Assembly: GCF_019977395.1 (NCBI RefSeq) | Contig: NZ_AP024660.1 | Location: 2,728,001 to 2,792,000, forward strand | Source: Arthrobacter sp. NicSoilC5 | GTDB taxonomy: Bacteria > Actinomycetota > Actinomycetes > Actinomycetales > Micrococcaceae | DNA length: 64,000 nt | Direction: 5' to 3' | Shown: one piece after another, positions 36,637 to 45,318 of the stretch | How positions within the stretch are numbered: the first letter of the stretch is position 1 | Layout: every line of letters begins with the position of its first letter | Notes under the pieces: model-generated | What the model saw: only the letters and a program-made list of their open reading frames with translations | The model's database searches: none | Told to the model about the DNA's origin: nothing | Program-made: the position numbers and the translations under genes

Positions 36637-37641
36637 ATGGAATTCAGATACCTCGGAAACAGCGGCTTTAAAGTCTCGGAAATCACGTTCGGCAACTGGC
36701 TGACCCACGGTTCACAGGTGGAAAACGACGTCGCAACCCAGTGTGTGCGCGCCGCCCTCGATGCCGGCATCAGCACCTTCGATACGGCGGACGTCTACGC
36801 GAACACAGCAGCGGAAACCGTCCTGGGCCAGGCCCTGAAGGATGAGCGCCGCGAGTCCCTGGAAATCTTCACCAAAGTCTTTGGCCCCACCGGCCCCAAG
36901 GGCAAGAACGATCTTGGCCTGTCGCGCAAGCACATCATGGAATCCATCAACGGTTCGCTGCGCCGGCTGCAGACGGACTACGTGGACCTCTACCAGGCCC
37001 ACCGCTACGACTTCGAAACGCCGCTGGAAGAAACCATGCAGGCGTTCGCGGACATCGTCCGGCAGGGCAAGGCGCTGTACATCGGCGTAAGCGAATGGAC
37101 AGCGGAACAGCTCCGCGAAGGCCACAAGCTGTCCAGGGAACTGGGCTTCCAGCTCATCTCCAACCAGCCGCAGTACTCCATGCTCTGGCGCGTGATCGAG
37201 GCCGAGGTGGTCCCGGCGTCGGAAGAGCTGGGCGTGTCTCAGATTGTCTGGTCGCCCATGGCCCAGGGTGTCCTCAGCGGCAAGTACCTGCCCGGCCAGC
37301 CCGCCCCCGAAGGCACTCGCGCCACGGATGAAAAGGGCGGTGCCAAAATGATCCAGCGGTGGATGCGCGACGACGTCCTGGCAGCCGTGCAGGAACTGAA
37401 GCCGATCGCCCAGGAGGCCGGCGTCACCATGCCGCAGCTCGCTGTGGCCTGGGTGCTGCAGAACCCCAACGTTGCATCCGCCATCGTGGGCGCCTCCCGT
37501 CCGGAGCAGATTGCCGACAGCGTGGGCGCGGCCGGCGTGAAGCTGGAGGCGGAGGTCCTCAAGCGGATTGACGACGCCGTCGGTGGCCTCGCCGAACGCG
37601 ACCCCGCACAGACCAAGTCGCCGGCTACCCGGGAAGCCTAA
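36637..37641 (+). CDS. Aldo/keto reductase (voltage-gated K+ channel beta-subunit-like)
   Basis: The 334-residue protein is a TIM-barrel NADPH-dependent carbonyl reductase. The catalytic tetrad is visible: Asp and Tyr in FDTADVYAN (about 48-56), Lys in FTKVFG (about 83-88) and His in YQAHRYDFETP (about 123-133). The NADPH-binding end has VASAIVGASRPEQI (about 281-294). A TAGCGT hexamer at 36625-36630 puts the start codon 6 bases downstream, so the message is probably leaderless. The next gene begins directly after its stop. Confidence 0.92.
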   Translation: MEFRYLGNSGFKVSEITFGNWLTHGSQVENDVATQCVRAALDAGISTFDTADVYANTAAETVLGQALKDERRESLEIFTKVFGPTGPKGKNDLGLSRKHIMESINGSLRRLQTDYVDLYQAHRYDFETPLEETMQAFADIVRQGKALYIGVSEWTAEQLREGHKLSRELGFQLISNQPQYSMLWRVIEAEVVPASEELGVSQIVWSPMAQGVLSGKYLPGQPAPEGTRATDEKGGAKMIQRWMRDDVLAAVQELKPIAQEAGVTMPQLAVAWVLQNPNVASAIVGASRPEQIADSVGAAGVKLEAEVLKRIDDAVGGLAERDPAQTKSPATREA

Positions 37642-38502
37642 GTGGCATCCCGGACGGAACTGCCGGACCTCGCTGTCACCGGATCCACCGGAGGCCTGGG
37701 CGGAATGGTGGCGCGGCAACTTGCCGCGTCCGGTTTCGCCCAGCGCCTGCTGGTGCGCGACGCCGCACGCGCTCCGCAGCTGGATGACGCACATCCGCTG
37801 GTGTGTTCCTACGGGGACGGCGCCGCCTCCCGCCAGGCGCTGGACGGGGCGAAAGTCCTGTTCATGGTGTCCGCCGCCGAGGCCGAAGACCGGCTGCAGC
37901 AGCACTACGCATTCGTGGATGCTGCTGCAGCTGCCGGGGTGGAGCACGTGGTGTACACCTCCTTTTTCGGCGCGGCACCGGATGCCACCTTCACCCTGGC
38001 CAGGGACCACTACGCCACCGAGGAACGGATCAAGGCGTCCGGGATGGCGTACACCTTCCTGCGCGACAACTTCTACCTCGACTTCCTGCCGCTGATGACC
38101 GGCGACGACGGCGTGATCCGGGGCCCTGCCGGGGATGGTGTTTTCTCCGGGGTGGCGCGGGAGGACGTTGCCCGCAGCGCCCACGCCGTGCTGCGGGATC
38201 CTGCCATCCACACGGGCAAGACGTACGACCTGACCGGCCCGGAGGAACTGAGCATGGCGCAGGCTGCCGAGGTGCTGAGCGCCGGCACGGGGCGGTCGGT
38301 GCGCTACCAGCCGGAGACGGTGGAGGAAGCCTACGCGTCACGGGCTTCCTACGGCGCCCCGCAGTGGCAGCTGGACGCGTGGGTCAGCACCTACACGGCC
38401 ATGGCGGCCGGCGAGATGGCAGGGCTTTCGCCGGATGTGCACGGACTGACCGGGCAGGACCCCATCAGCCTGGCCGAGTTCCTGACCCGGCCGGTGCTGT
38501 AG
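37642..38502 (+). CDS. NmrA-like NAD(P)-binding oxidoreductase
   Basis: The 286-residue protein starts at a GTG touching the previous stop codon, so it is cotranscribed. A Rossmann fold begins with VTGSTGGLGGMVARQLAASG (about 12-31). FYLDFLPLM and the segment after YDLTGPEELSMAQAAEVLSA match the NmrA/QOR2 group of atypical short-chain reductases, which act as quinone reductases or redox sensors. The Tyr-Lys pair of classical SDRs is not evident. Confidence 0.87.
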   Translation: MASRTELPDLAVTGSTGGLGGMVARQLAASGFAQRLLVRDAARAPQLDDAHPLVCSYGDGAASRQALDGAKVLFMVSAAEAEDRLQQHYAFVDAAAAAGVEHVVYTSFFGAAPDATFTLARDHYATEERIKASGMAYTFLRDNFYLDFLPLMTGDDGVIRGPAGDGVFSGVAREDVARSAHAVLRDPAIHTGKTYDLTGPEELSMAQAAEVLSAGTGRSVRYQPETVEEAYASRASYGAPQWQLDAWVSTYTAMAAGEMAGLSPDVHGLTGQDPISLAEFLTRPVL

Positions 38503-38588
38503 CCCGGTTAATTTCGTTGACGGGCGGGTTGGCCCGGCGTAGACCTGTGGCGGGGGGACTTTAGTCCGCCGAGCAGAATCGCACCGCC

Positions 38589-39704
38589 ATGAATCCCAGC
38601 AACCAGCAGTCCACCCGGCAGGAGCCAGCGCCTGCTCCGGCGCCAGCCGCACAGCCTTCCTCCGGCCCGCTCACCTCGGAGGAACTGCAGCTCGCCGCCC
38701 GCAACCATTCCATGCCGCTGGAGGCACTACGCCGCGAGGTCACGCCGCCCGGACTCCACTACGTCCTCACGCACTTCGACATTCCCGACCTGGACGTTTC
38801 CTCCTGGCACCTGCGGATCGGCGGTGCCGTGGAACGTGCCCTCGAGCTGAGCATGGCCGCGCTTCGCCGCGACCCGGCCATCACTGTGCCCGTCACCCTT
38901 GAGTGCGCGGGCAATGGCAGGTCGCTCCTGGAGCCGCGGCCCCTCAGCCAACCCTGGGTCCTGGAGGCGGTGGGCACCGCACAGTGGACCGGCGTGCCGC
39001 TTGCCTATCTTCTGGGCAAGGCCGGGGTGCTGCCGGACGCGGCGGAGGTGGTGTTCACGGGGGCAGATGCCGGGGTGCAGGGCGGCGTCCCCCAGCGCTA
39101 CGCACGCAGCCTGCCGATTCGCGAGGCCCTGCGTCCCGACGTCGTCCTTGCCTACAAAATGAACGGAGCCGTTCTGCCGCCGCAGCATGGTTACCCGCTG
39201 CGGCTGGTGGTCCCGGGCTGGTACGGGATGGCCAGCGTCAAGTGGCTGGAGTCCATCGAGGTGGCCAGGGCACCGTTCACCGGCTTCCAGCAACAGGTTG
39301 CCTACCGCTACCAGAGCTCCGCGGACGACGGCGGGAGCCCGGTTTCGCGGATCAGGGTGCGCTCGTTGATGGTCCCGCCGGGTGTCCCGGACTTCTTCAC
39401 CCGGCGGCGTTTCCTCCGTGCGGGCCCGGTGATGCTGGAGGGCCGGGCATGGTCCGGGGAAGGCGCCGTGACCGCCGTCGAGGTGGGGATCGACGGCACC
39501 TGGCTGCCCGCCCACCTGGATAAACCGGCAGGTGGTTTCGCGTGGCGGAGGTGGAGCCTGCCCTGGGTCGCGGACCCGGGCGAACACGTCCTGGCCTGCC
39601 GCGCCACGGACATCACCGGCGCCACCCAACCACAGGAGCAGAACTGGAATTACCAGGGAATGGGAAACAACGTGGTGCAGCGGGTCACCGTGACGGTGGA
39701 GTGA
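38589..39704 (+). CDS. Molybdopterin-dependent oxidoreductase, sulfite oxidase family
   Basis: The 371-residue protein has a Pro/Ala-rich N-terminus (about 1-27), the Mo-pterin domain (about 40-235) with the molybdenum-ligand cysteine C106 in TLECAGNGR, and a C-terminal Mo-co dimerisation domain (about 260-371) ending in WNYQGMGNN. It lacks the heme domain of animal sulfite oxidase and shows no signal peptide. The substrate could be sulfite or another small oxyanion; the sequence does not decide. A small GGAC-TTTA-GTCC hairpin lies upstream near 38556-38567. Confidence 0.9.
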   Translation: MNPSNQQSTRQEPAPAPAPAAQPSSGPLTSEELQLAARNHSMPLEALRREVTPPGLHYVLTHFDIPDLDVSSWHLRIGGAVERALELSMAALRRDPAITVPVTLECAGNGRSLLEPRPLSQPWVLEAVGTAQWTGVPLAYLLGKAGVLPDAAEVVFTGADAGVQGGVPQRYARSLPIREALRPDVVLAYKMNGAVLPPQHGYPLRLVVPGWYGMASVKWLESIEVARAPFTGFQQQVAYRYQSSADDGGSPVSRIRVRSLMVPPGVPDFFTRRRFLRAGPVMLEGRAWSGEGAVTAVEVGIDGTWLPAHLDKPAGGFAWRRWSLPWVADPGEHVLACRATDITGATQPQEQNWNYQGMGNNVVQRVTVTVE

Positions 39705-39758
39705 CGCTGGACCGGCTTCCCGGGGCGGCACCCCCTGGGGCTATACTCGGTGCCAATT

Positions 39759-40142
39759 ATGACCAGCCTCCCATCCGCTCCCGCCAGTGTCCGAATCGAT
39801 GCGTGGCTGTGGGCCGTCCGCGCCTACAAGACGCGGTCTGCCGCCACTGCAGCCTGCCGCGCAGGGCATGTCCGGCTGAACGGCAACCCCTCCAAGGCTT
39901 CGGCAACGCTGGTGACCGGCGATACCGTCACGGTCCGCATGCCAGGCTACGAGCGCATCCTTGAGGTGCGGCGGCTCATTGCCAAACGCGTCGGGGCCGA
40001 GGCGGCATCGCACTGCTTCACCGACCACACTCCCCCGCGGCCCGTCCTTCCGGCGCTTGGGTTGCCGCAGCGCGACCGGGGCGCCGGACGGCCCACCAAG
40101 AAGGACCGCCGAGAGATGGAGCGGTTGCGGGGCCCTGCCTAG
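39759..40142 (+). CDS. S4-domain RNA-binding protein (Hsp15-like)
   Basis: The 127-residue protein has an S4 RNA-binding domain (about 12-75: VRIDAWLWAVRAYKTRSAAT, then GHVRLNGNPSKASATLVTGD) and a basic C-terminal tail (GAGRPTKKDRREMERL). Hsp15 proteins bind stalled 50S subunits carrying peptidyl-tRNA. I chose the ATG at 39759; an in-frame GTG lies at 39750. A TATACT hexamer at 39742-39747 is close enough for a very short leader. Confidence 0.88.
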   Translation: MTSLPSAPASVRIDAWLWAVRAYKTRSAATAACRAGHVRLNGNPSKASATLVTGDTVTVRMPGYERILEVRRLIAKRVGAEAASHCFTDHTPPRPVLPALGLPQRDRGAGRPTKKDRREMERLRGPA

Positions 40143-40158
40143 CGGACGTGCTGCCGCG

Positions 40159-40671
40159 TCAGGCACCCGCCTTGGTGCGTGCCTGCACCAGGTTGGCGAA
40201 CGGCAACCGGCCATATTCCTCCACAAAGGCAGCGTGGTAACCCGCTTCCGCGCTGCTCAGCTGGCCGGCCGGAAGTTCCTTCCACGCAACGGCCAGTGAT
40301 TCCGCGTCAGCGAGCTGCCAGACAAGCCGCCCGTCCCAGTGGCCGGGCGGCTTTCCTTGCCCAAAGTCAACGAACTCCTGGATCTGGCGCCGAAGCCCCC
40401 GGTTACCCTTGCTTCCGGGTCCGGCCTTTCCCAAGTAGAGAACGACCGCGGCGTCCACCCATTCGGTGGCCAACACGGCTTCGGGGAGGGAAGGGTCCTT
40501 CTTCTTGAAGACTCCGGCGGTGCTTTTCGTGAGAAAGCGCCCCTGGAAGTCTTCCGGCACAACGACGGCGAAGAGGCCTGTGCCCTGCGGAATCCTCATG
40601 GTTTCGAGGTTTCGGATAGGCCGGAATCCGGCGAAGCCTTCGACCTTCAGGCCCTTCCTGGTGAACTGCAT
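40159..40671 (-). CDS. Conserved protein, possibly GIY-YIG-like
   Basis: The 170-residue protein has segments GTGLFAVVVP and AAVVLYLGKAGPG followed by RGLRRQIQEFVDFG and WDGRLVWQLAD. This order (two beta strands with tyrosine and glycine, then a helix with arginine) resembles a GIY-YIG nuclease core, but the canonical GIY triplet and catalytic Glu are not clear. Treat the function as unknown. It converges with the S4 gene (16-base gap) and diverges from the DUF222 gene. Confidence 0.6.
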   Translation of the reverse strand: MQFTRKGLKVEGFAGFRPIRNLETMRIPQGTGLFAVVVPEDFQGRFLTKSTAGVFKKKDPSLPEAVLATEWVDAAVVLYLGKAGPGSKGNRGLRRQIQEFVDFGQGKPPGHWDGRLVWQLADAESLAVAWKELPAGQLSSAEAGYHAAFVEEYGRLPFANLVQARTKAGA

Positions 40672-40773
40672 AATTCATTGAACCGCATGGCACGGGCCAT
40701 TGCTGCGTTTGCGTTTTCCACATAGGGACTTTGGGTGGCCGGGATTGTCACACCCTGCTGGAAGACTTTGGCT

Positions 40774-42165
40774 ATGGAAGCGGTTTTGGAATCGGCGGCA
40801 GTACAACAGGGGGTGCGGTGCGCCGAACCTTCCAGTGTTGGTCCCACGCCATACCCGCCCGCCGCACCTTCCATTGGGGATGTCCTGGACCTGCTCGCCC
40901 GCGTCCCGGTCCCTGGGGATGGTGCGGGCATGATCGAGCAGATTCGTGGGTTGGAGCATCTGAAGTCCTTGGCGGGTGCCCGGCAGGCTGATACCGCTGT
41001 CGCTTTTGATTTATCCCAGCGGCGGGAGCAGGCCGAGGCCGGGGTCCCGGCTGACGAGCAGGGCGCCGGGGTCGCGGCGCAGATCGCGTTGGCCCGGCGT
41101 GAGTCCCCCGCCCGGGGTTCCCGGTTGCTCGGCCTGGCCAAAACCCTCACCGGCATGCCGCACACGTTCCAGGCGTTCCGGACCGGCCTGTTGAGCGAGT
41201 GGCGGGCCACGCTGATCGTGAAAGACACCATCTGCCTGAGCACCGAGGACCGGGCCGGGGTGGATGAGGAACTCGCCGCCGACACCGGCGCCCTGAACGG
41301 CCTGGGCGACAGGGCCATCATCGCCGCGGTCCGCGCCGCCGCGTACCGGCGGGACCCCGCCTCGGTCGCGAAGCGCGCCAGCCGGGCCGTGGGCGAGCGG
41401 TGCGTGAGCCTGCGCCCGGCCCCGGACACCATGACCTGCCTGACCGCGCTGCTCCCCGCCGCCCAGGGCGTCGCCGCGTACGCCGCGTTGTGCCGGGACG
41501 CCGACACCGCCCGCTCGAACGGGGATCACCGGTCCCGGGGCCAGGTCATGGCGGACACCCTCGTCGAACGCGTCACCGGCACCCCCGGCGGGATCAGCGG
41601 CGTTCAGATCCAGCTCGTCATGACCGACCACACCCTCCTGCAGGCCGGCGCCGAACCCGCACGACTGCCCGGCTACGGCACCATCCCCGCCGAACAGGCA
41701 CGAACCATCGCCCTCACAGCCCCTGGTGAGACCGACCTCAACCTCTGGGTCCGCCGGCTCTACACCGCCCCCGGCACCGGCGAACTGGCGGCCATGGACT
41801 CCACAGCCCGGCTCTTCCCGCCAGCACTGAAACGCTTCCTGCAGATCCGGGACGACACCTGCCGGACCCCCTACTGCGACGCCCCGATCCGGCACCACGA
41901 CCACGTCACCCCCTGGCACCACCGCGGACCCACCACCGCCGGAAACGGCCAAGGCCTCTGCGAAGCCTGCAACCACACCAAAGAAACCCCAGGCTGGACA
42001 GCCACAACCACCCCCGGCTCACGCCACACCGTGGCGACTACCACCCCCACCGGCCACACCTACCACTCCACAGCACCACCACTCCCCGGCACCCCACCTG
42101 CAGGAGGCACACGGTCATGCGGCTCTCAGGAACGGCGGCTAACCTTGGCGCGTGCCACCCCTTGA
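40774..42165 (+). CDS. DUF222/13E12-family HNH endonuclease
   Basis: The 463-residue protein has the long N-terminal helical DUF222 domain (about 30-330) and a C-terminal HNH nuclease domain with CRTPYCDAPIRHHDHVTPWH and GLCEACNHTKE. The zinc cysteines and HNH residues are present, so it could be active. Many copies of this family occur per genome in Arthrobacter, Mycobacterium and relatives; their role is not settled. I start at ATG 40774; a GTG at 40735 is possible. The 3' end is low-complexity (Thr/Pro/His) and overlaps the next gene by 14 bases. Confidence 0.88.
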   Translation: MEAVLESAAVQQGVRCAEPSSVGPTPYPPAAPSIGDVLDLLARVPVPGDGAGMIEQIRGLEHLKSLAGARQADTAVAFDLSQRREQAEAGVPADEQGAGVAAQIALARRESPARGSRLLGLAKTLTGMPHTFQAFRTGLLSEWRATLIVKDTICLSTEDRAGVDEELAADTGALNGLGDRAIIAAVRAAAYRRDPASVAKRASRAVGERCVSLRPAPDTMTCLTALLPAAQGVAAYAALCRDADTARSNGDHRSRGQVMADTLVERVTGTPGGISGVQIQLVMTDHTLLQAGAEPARLPGYGTIPAEQARTIALTAPGETDLNLWVRRLYTAPGTGELAAMDSTARLFPPALKRFLQIRDDTCRTPYCDAPIRHHDHVTPWHHRGPTTAGNGQGLCEACNHTKETPGWTATTTPGSRHTVATTTPTGHTYHSTAPPLPGTPPAGGTRSCGSQERRLTLARATP

Positions 42166-43033
42166 GATCCTTGTTTCTTCCTGGCAGTTCGACTGGGCCG
42201 CCGCGGCTTTCGCCGCCGTGGCCGGCATTCTGTACGGCTGGGGAATACGGTCAGCCGCGCGCCGGGGTCAGGGACGGCCAGTGTGGCGGGCGGTGGCGTT
42301 CTACGTCCTGGGCCTGGGCTCATTCATCATCCTCACCTGCGGGTTCACTGGGGTATACGGAGCGCAGCAACGGTGGGCCTTCACCATCAAATTATCCCTG
42401 ATGCTCTTTGTCGTCCCGTTGCTGATCGGCCTGGGCAAACCGCTAACCCTGGCGCGGGCAGCACTGCCGGCCAAGGGCACAACAGCCTTGGACAAGGTCC
42501 TGTCCAGCACGCCCGTACGGTTCGTCAGCAATTCATTTGGCGCACCCCTGCTGGGGCTGGCCCTCTTCTCCACGTTCCTCACGCCGGCCTTCTTCACGCT
42601 GCGGACCGACCCCGTGGCAGGCGCCCTCCTCACAGTTGGCGTGCCGCTGCTGGGCATGCTGATGGCACTGCCGATCATCGAAGAGTCCGATTTCCAGCGC
42701 TCCAGCGCCTACCTGACCCTTGAATTCATGTTCGTGTTCATCGAGTTGCTGATCGATGCGGTCCCGGGCATCCTGCTGAGCCTCAACGGCCAGGTGCTCG
42801 ACCACGTGATGTCCGTTCCCAACCCCCAATGGTGGTTCCGGGACGCTCTCCAGGACCAGCAGTTCGCCGGAAATTTGCTGTGGTTCATCTGCGAGGTGCT
42901 GGACCTGCCGCTGATCATCCTCATGTTCATCCGCTTCTCACGCAGCGACAAGAGGGAAGCAGGCGCCTTCGACGAACTGACCGACGAGCAGTTCGACGAA
43001 CTTCAAAACCAGCACCTGCGTGGGCGGCAGTAA
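42152..43033 (+). CDS. Cytochrome c oxidase assembly protein, CtaG (caa3) family
   Basis: The 293-residue protein has seven predicted membrane helices and the CtaG-type segments SLMLFVVPLLIGLGKPLTLARA and FMFVFIELLIDAVPGILLSL. Family members help insert copper into the caa3-type oxidase. The start is a GTG inside the end of the DUF222 gene. No oxidase subunit is near, so assignment rests on family resemblance. Confidence 0.8.
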   Translation: MPPLEILVSSWQFDWAAAAFAAVAGILYGWGIRSAARRGQGRPVWRAVAFYVLGLGSFIILTCGFTGVYGAQQRWAFTIKLSLMLFVVPLLIGLGKPLTLARAALPAKGTTALDKVLSSTPVRFVSNSFGAPLLGLALFSTFLTPAFFTLRTDPVAGALLTVGVPLLGMLMALPIIEESDFQRSSAYLTLEFMFVFIELLIDAVPGILLSLNGQVLDHVMSVPNPQWWFRDALQDQQFAGNLLWFICEVLDLPLIILMFIRFSRSDKREAGAFDELTDEQFDELQNQHLRGRQ

Positions 43034-43058
43034 CCATCCCGCGCCCGCTGCCCGGCAC

Positions 43059-43100
43059 CGGGAAGGGTAGTGCGGAATTCGGTGTGTCCACCCTTTCCCG
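43059..43100 (+). terminator. Hairpin, probable terminator after ctaG-like gene
   Basis: The arms CGGGAAGGGT (43059-43068) and ACCCTTTCCCG (43090-43100) pair with one bulge around a 21-base loop. It starts 26 bases after the stop codon. There is no T-run. Confidence 0.5.
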
Positions 43101-43161
43101 GGGAAGCGTAGAGTGACATAGGACGCCTGATTCTGGACGCCTCGCTGCCAAGGGAGAAATC

Positions 43162-43779
43162 GTGACGATTGATTGGGACGAAAAAAAGGCCCTGCTACAG
43201 GAACCGAATATCGCGAAGGTAACCCAACTTTGCGATGAGCTGATGGAAAAAAAGCCTGGTTCCACTGTCCCCTATATCGACCCCGTCCACGACGAGGACG
43301 AATGCAGGATCATCAGCCTCCAGGCCAGCCCCGGCAAAGGGACCGAGTCCGGGTTCGTCTCCCACAACAACGACGACGAAGCTGCCCGACGCGCCACGCA
43401 GATCTATGAGCTGGCCGAGCTGGACCCCCGCTACGTCATGCCGTGGAATGCCTACCCCTGGGTGCGTGAGAGCGGCAGCCCCTCCGCGCTGAGTGTCCAG
43501 GAAAAGACCGATGGCCTCCGTCCGTTCCGCCAGTTCCTGAAGATCAATTCCCGCGTCTCCGCCATCATCGCGCACGGCACGGACGCGTCCACATTTCTGA
43601 CCCTCTTTGAGAAGACCTACCACTCATCGCTGAAGAACAGCGGCATCAAGATCTACAAGGCCTCCGCCCTTGGCGGCAGGGCCTTTGCTGTTTCCGAGGC
43701 CAAGCAGGAAGAGCTTCTCGCCAAGAGCATCGAAACCTATCGTGACGCGATGCAGCGGGCGGGCATCCAGCACCTGTAA
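43162..43779 (+). CDS. Uracil-DNA-glycosylase-superfamily-like protein
   Basis: The 205-residue protein starts at a GTG with an AGGGAGA ribosome site. GTESGFVSHNNDDEAARRAT followed by YVMPWNAYPWV has the order of the UDG fold active-site region (glycine/asparagine-rich loop, then the strand with WN-PW) in a small actinobacterial group annotated as UDG-like. A late AHGTDA may be the counterpart of the second catalytic loop. The key histidine motif is not certain, so activity is unproven. Confidence 0.5.
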   Translation: MTIDWDEKKALLQEPNIAKVTQLCDELMEKKPGSTVPYIDPVHDEDECRIISLQASPGKGTESGFVSHNNDDEAARRATQIYELAELDPRYVMPWNAYPWVRESGSPSALSVQEKTDGLRPFRQFLKINSRVSAIIAHGTDASTFLTLFEKTYHSSLKNSGIKIYKASALGGRAFAVSEAKQEELLAKSIETYRDAMQRAGIQHL

Positions 43780-43792
43780 GGGAAAGTCCCAG

Positions 43793-43848
43793 GGTTCTTT
43801 CAGCCACGCGAGCGCATACTCGTAGGTACCCGGACCAGCGAAAGAACC
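43793..43848. repeat. Inverted repeat before PAP2 gene
   Basis: GGTTCTTTC (43793-43801) and GAAAGAACC (43840-43848) are perfect 9-base arms separated by 38 bases. They end 10 bases before the proposed start of the PAP2 gene and begin 13 bases after the previous gene. They could be a terminator stem or an operator. Confidence 0.4.
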
Positions 43849-43858
43849 AGGCTGAACC

Positions 43859-44617
43859 TTGACGTCCCACACCAACCGCTCCCCCGGGGCGGCATCCCCA
43901 GCAGAGGCTGCAGCCGTACGCATGGCGGCCCTGCCCCAGCTCCGGCACTGGATTGCCGTGCCGGTCACGGCGGCTGTCCTGATCGTGGCCGCCGGCCTGG
44001 CCCTGCGGTTCATTCCGGCGCTGACGTCTGCGGACATGTCCGTGGATGCCGAGCTGAGCCGTGACCACACGGCGCCGCTGACGGGTGTGGCCATGTTCAT
44101 CAATGTGGTGTTCAGCCCGGCAGGGGGCGTGCTGATGATCGCCGCCCTGTGCCTGTACCTGCTGCTGGTACGCCGGAGTCCTGTCAACGCGGTTGCCACA
44201 GGGCTAGTCGCTGCCGGAGGCTGGGTCAGCAGCGAACTGTTCAAAGTACTCGTGGCCAGGCACCGGCCGGACTCCACCGCCCTGTTCAACCCGCTGATCC
44301 CCGAACCGGGAACGGACAGCTTCCCGAGCGGACACGTGGCACTGGCCTCCGCGCTGGCCATCTCCGTCTACCTGCTGGCCCGCGGCACCAAGTGGCAGCG
44401 GCCCGCGGCCATTATCGGGATCGTCGTGGCGGTTGCCGTCGCATTCTCGCGCGTCTACCTCGGGGTGCACTATCCCACCGACGTCACGGCGTCCTTCCTC
44501 ACGGCAGCCACCGGTGCGGCGTTCCTGACAGGCTTGTGGAACCGGTTTGGCCTGGCGCTGCTGGCCCGCATACCGTTCCTGGCGAAACTGGGCCCCGTCC
44601 CGGCACCCCAGGCCTGA
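43859..44617 (+). CDS. PAP2-family membrane phosphatase
   Basis: The 252-residue protein is an integral membrane lipid phosphatase (undecaprenyl-diphosphate or phosphatidate type). All three PAP2 motifs are visible: KVLVARHRP, then PSGH, then SRVYLGVHYPTD with the catalytic histidines. Six membrane helices are predicted. The listed start is a TTG; an ATG at 43922 gives a shorter N-terminus and is a fair alternative. The DedA gene follows after 9 bases, which suggests a shared membrane-lipid role. Confidence 0.9.
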   Translation: MTSHTNRSPGAASPAEAAAVRMAALPQLRHWIAVPVTAAVLIVAAGLALRFIPALTSADMSVDAELSRDHTAPLTGVAMFINVVFSPAGGVLMIAALCLYLLLVRRSPVNAVATGLVAAGGWVSSELFKVLVARHRPDSTALFNPLIPEPGTDSFPSGHVALASALAISVYLLARGTKWQRPAAIIGIVVAVAVAFSRVYLGVHYPTDVTASFLTAATGAAFLTGLWNRFGLALLARIPFLAKLGPVPAPQA

Positions 44618-44626
44618 TCCACTGTC

Positions 44627-45277
44627 ATGACGGGCTTCATTGACGGACTCCTGAACGTCAGCCCGCTTGTGGCGTACATCGCCGTCTTTTGCCTGGTATT
44701 CGCGGAGGACGCCTTGTTCGTGGGCTTCGTCATCCCCGGTGAAACCGCCGCCGTCCTGGGCGGAGTGGTGGCCAGCCGGGGCGAAGTGCAGCTGGGCACC
44801 ATGATGGCCCTGGTGGTGTGCGCGGCCGTCATCGGCGACAGCGTGGGCTACGAGGTGGGCAAGCACCTGGGCGGCCGGCTTATGAAGACGAGGCTGCTGG
44901 CCCGCCACTCCGGGAGGCTGGAAAACGCTCAGGACTTCCTCCGGCGCAGAGGCGGGTCCGCTGTGTTCCTGGGCCGCTTCACCGCCTTTTTCCGCGCCGT
45001 CATGCCCGCCCTGGCCGGCACGTCCCGGATGCCCTACGGCCGCTTCATCGCCTACAACGCTGCGGGCGGCGTGGCCTGGGGCATCGGCTTCGTCCTGCTG
45101 GGCTTCCTCGCCGGCAACTCGTACGAGACCGTCGCCCAGGCAGTGGGCCGGGACCTCGCCGTCGTGATCGCCTTAGTGGCGGTGGCGGCGCTCGTCGCCT
45201 GGCATGTCCGTTCACGACGGCGGCAGCAACGGCGGCGCCCGGCCAGCCAAGGGCGGGACAAGGGCCCGAATTCATAG
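44627..45277 (+). CDS. DedA-family membrane protein
   Basis: The 216-residue protein has the DedA/VTT pattern: an early re-entrant segment with FAEDALFVGFVIPGE (about 24-38), the FLGRFTAFFRAVMPALAGTS segment and two late helices. Family members act as lipid flippases, for example for undecaprenyl phosphate. The coupling with a PAP2 phosphatase fits recycling of the lipid carrier. The C-terminus is basic. Confidence 0.92.
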   Translation: MTGFIDGLLNVSPLVAYIAVFCLVFAEDALFVGFVIPGETAAVLGGVVASRGEVQLGTMMALVVCAAVIGDSVGYEVGKHLGGRLMKTRLLARHSGRLENAQDFLRRRGGSAVFLGRFTAFFRAVMPALAGTSRMPYGRFIAYNAAGGVAWGIGFVLLGFLAGNSYETVAQAVGRDLAVVIALVAVAALVAWHVRSRRRQQRRRPASQGRDKGPNS

Positions 45278-45283
45278 AAGGGT

Positions 45284-45312
45284 TTGACAGCAACTGTGAC
45301 CAGTGCCATATT
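45284..45312 (+). promoter_or_regulatory. Promoter of the asparagine operon regulator
   Basis: A perfect TTGACA (45284-45289), a 17-base spacer and CATATT (45307-45312) lie directly before the GTG at 45319. The start of transcription should fall at or next to the GTG, giving a leaderless mRNA. Confidence 0.7.
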
Positions 45313-45318
45313 TAAGGC

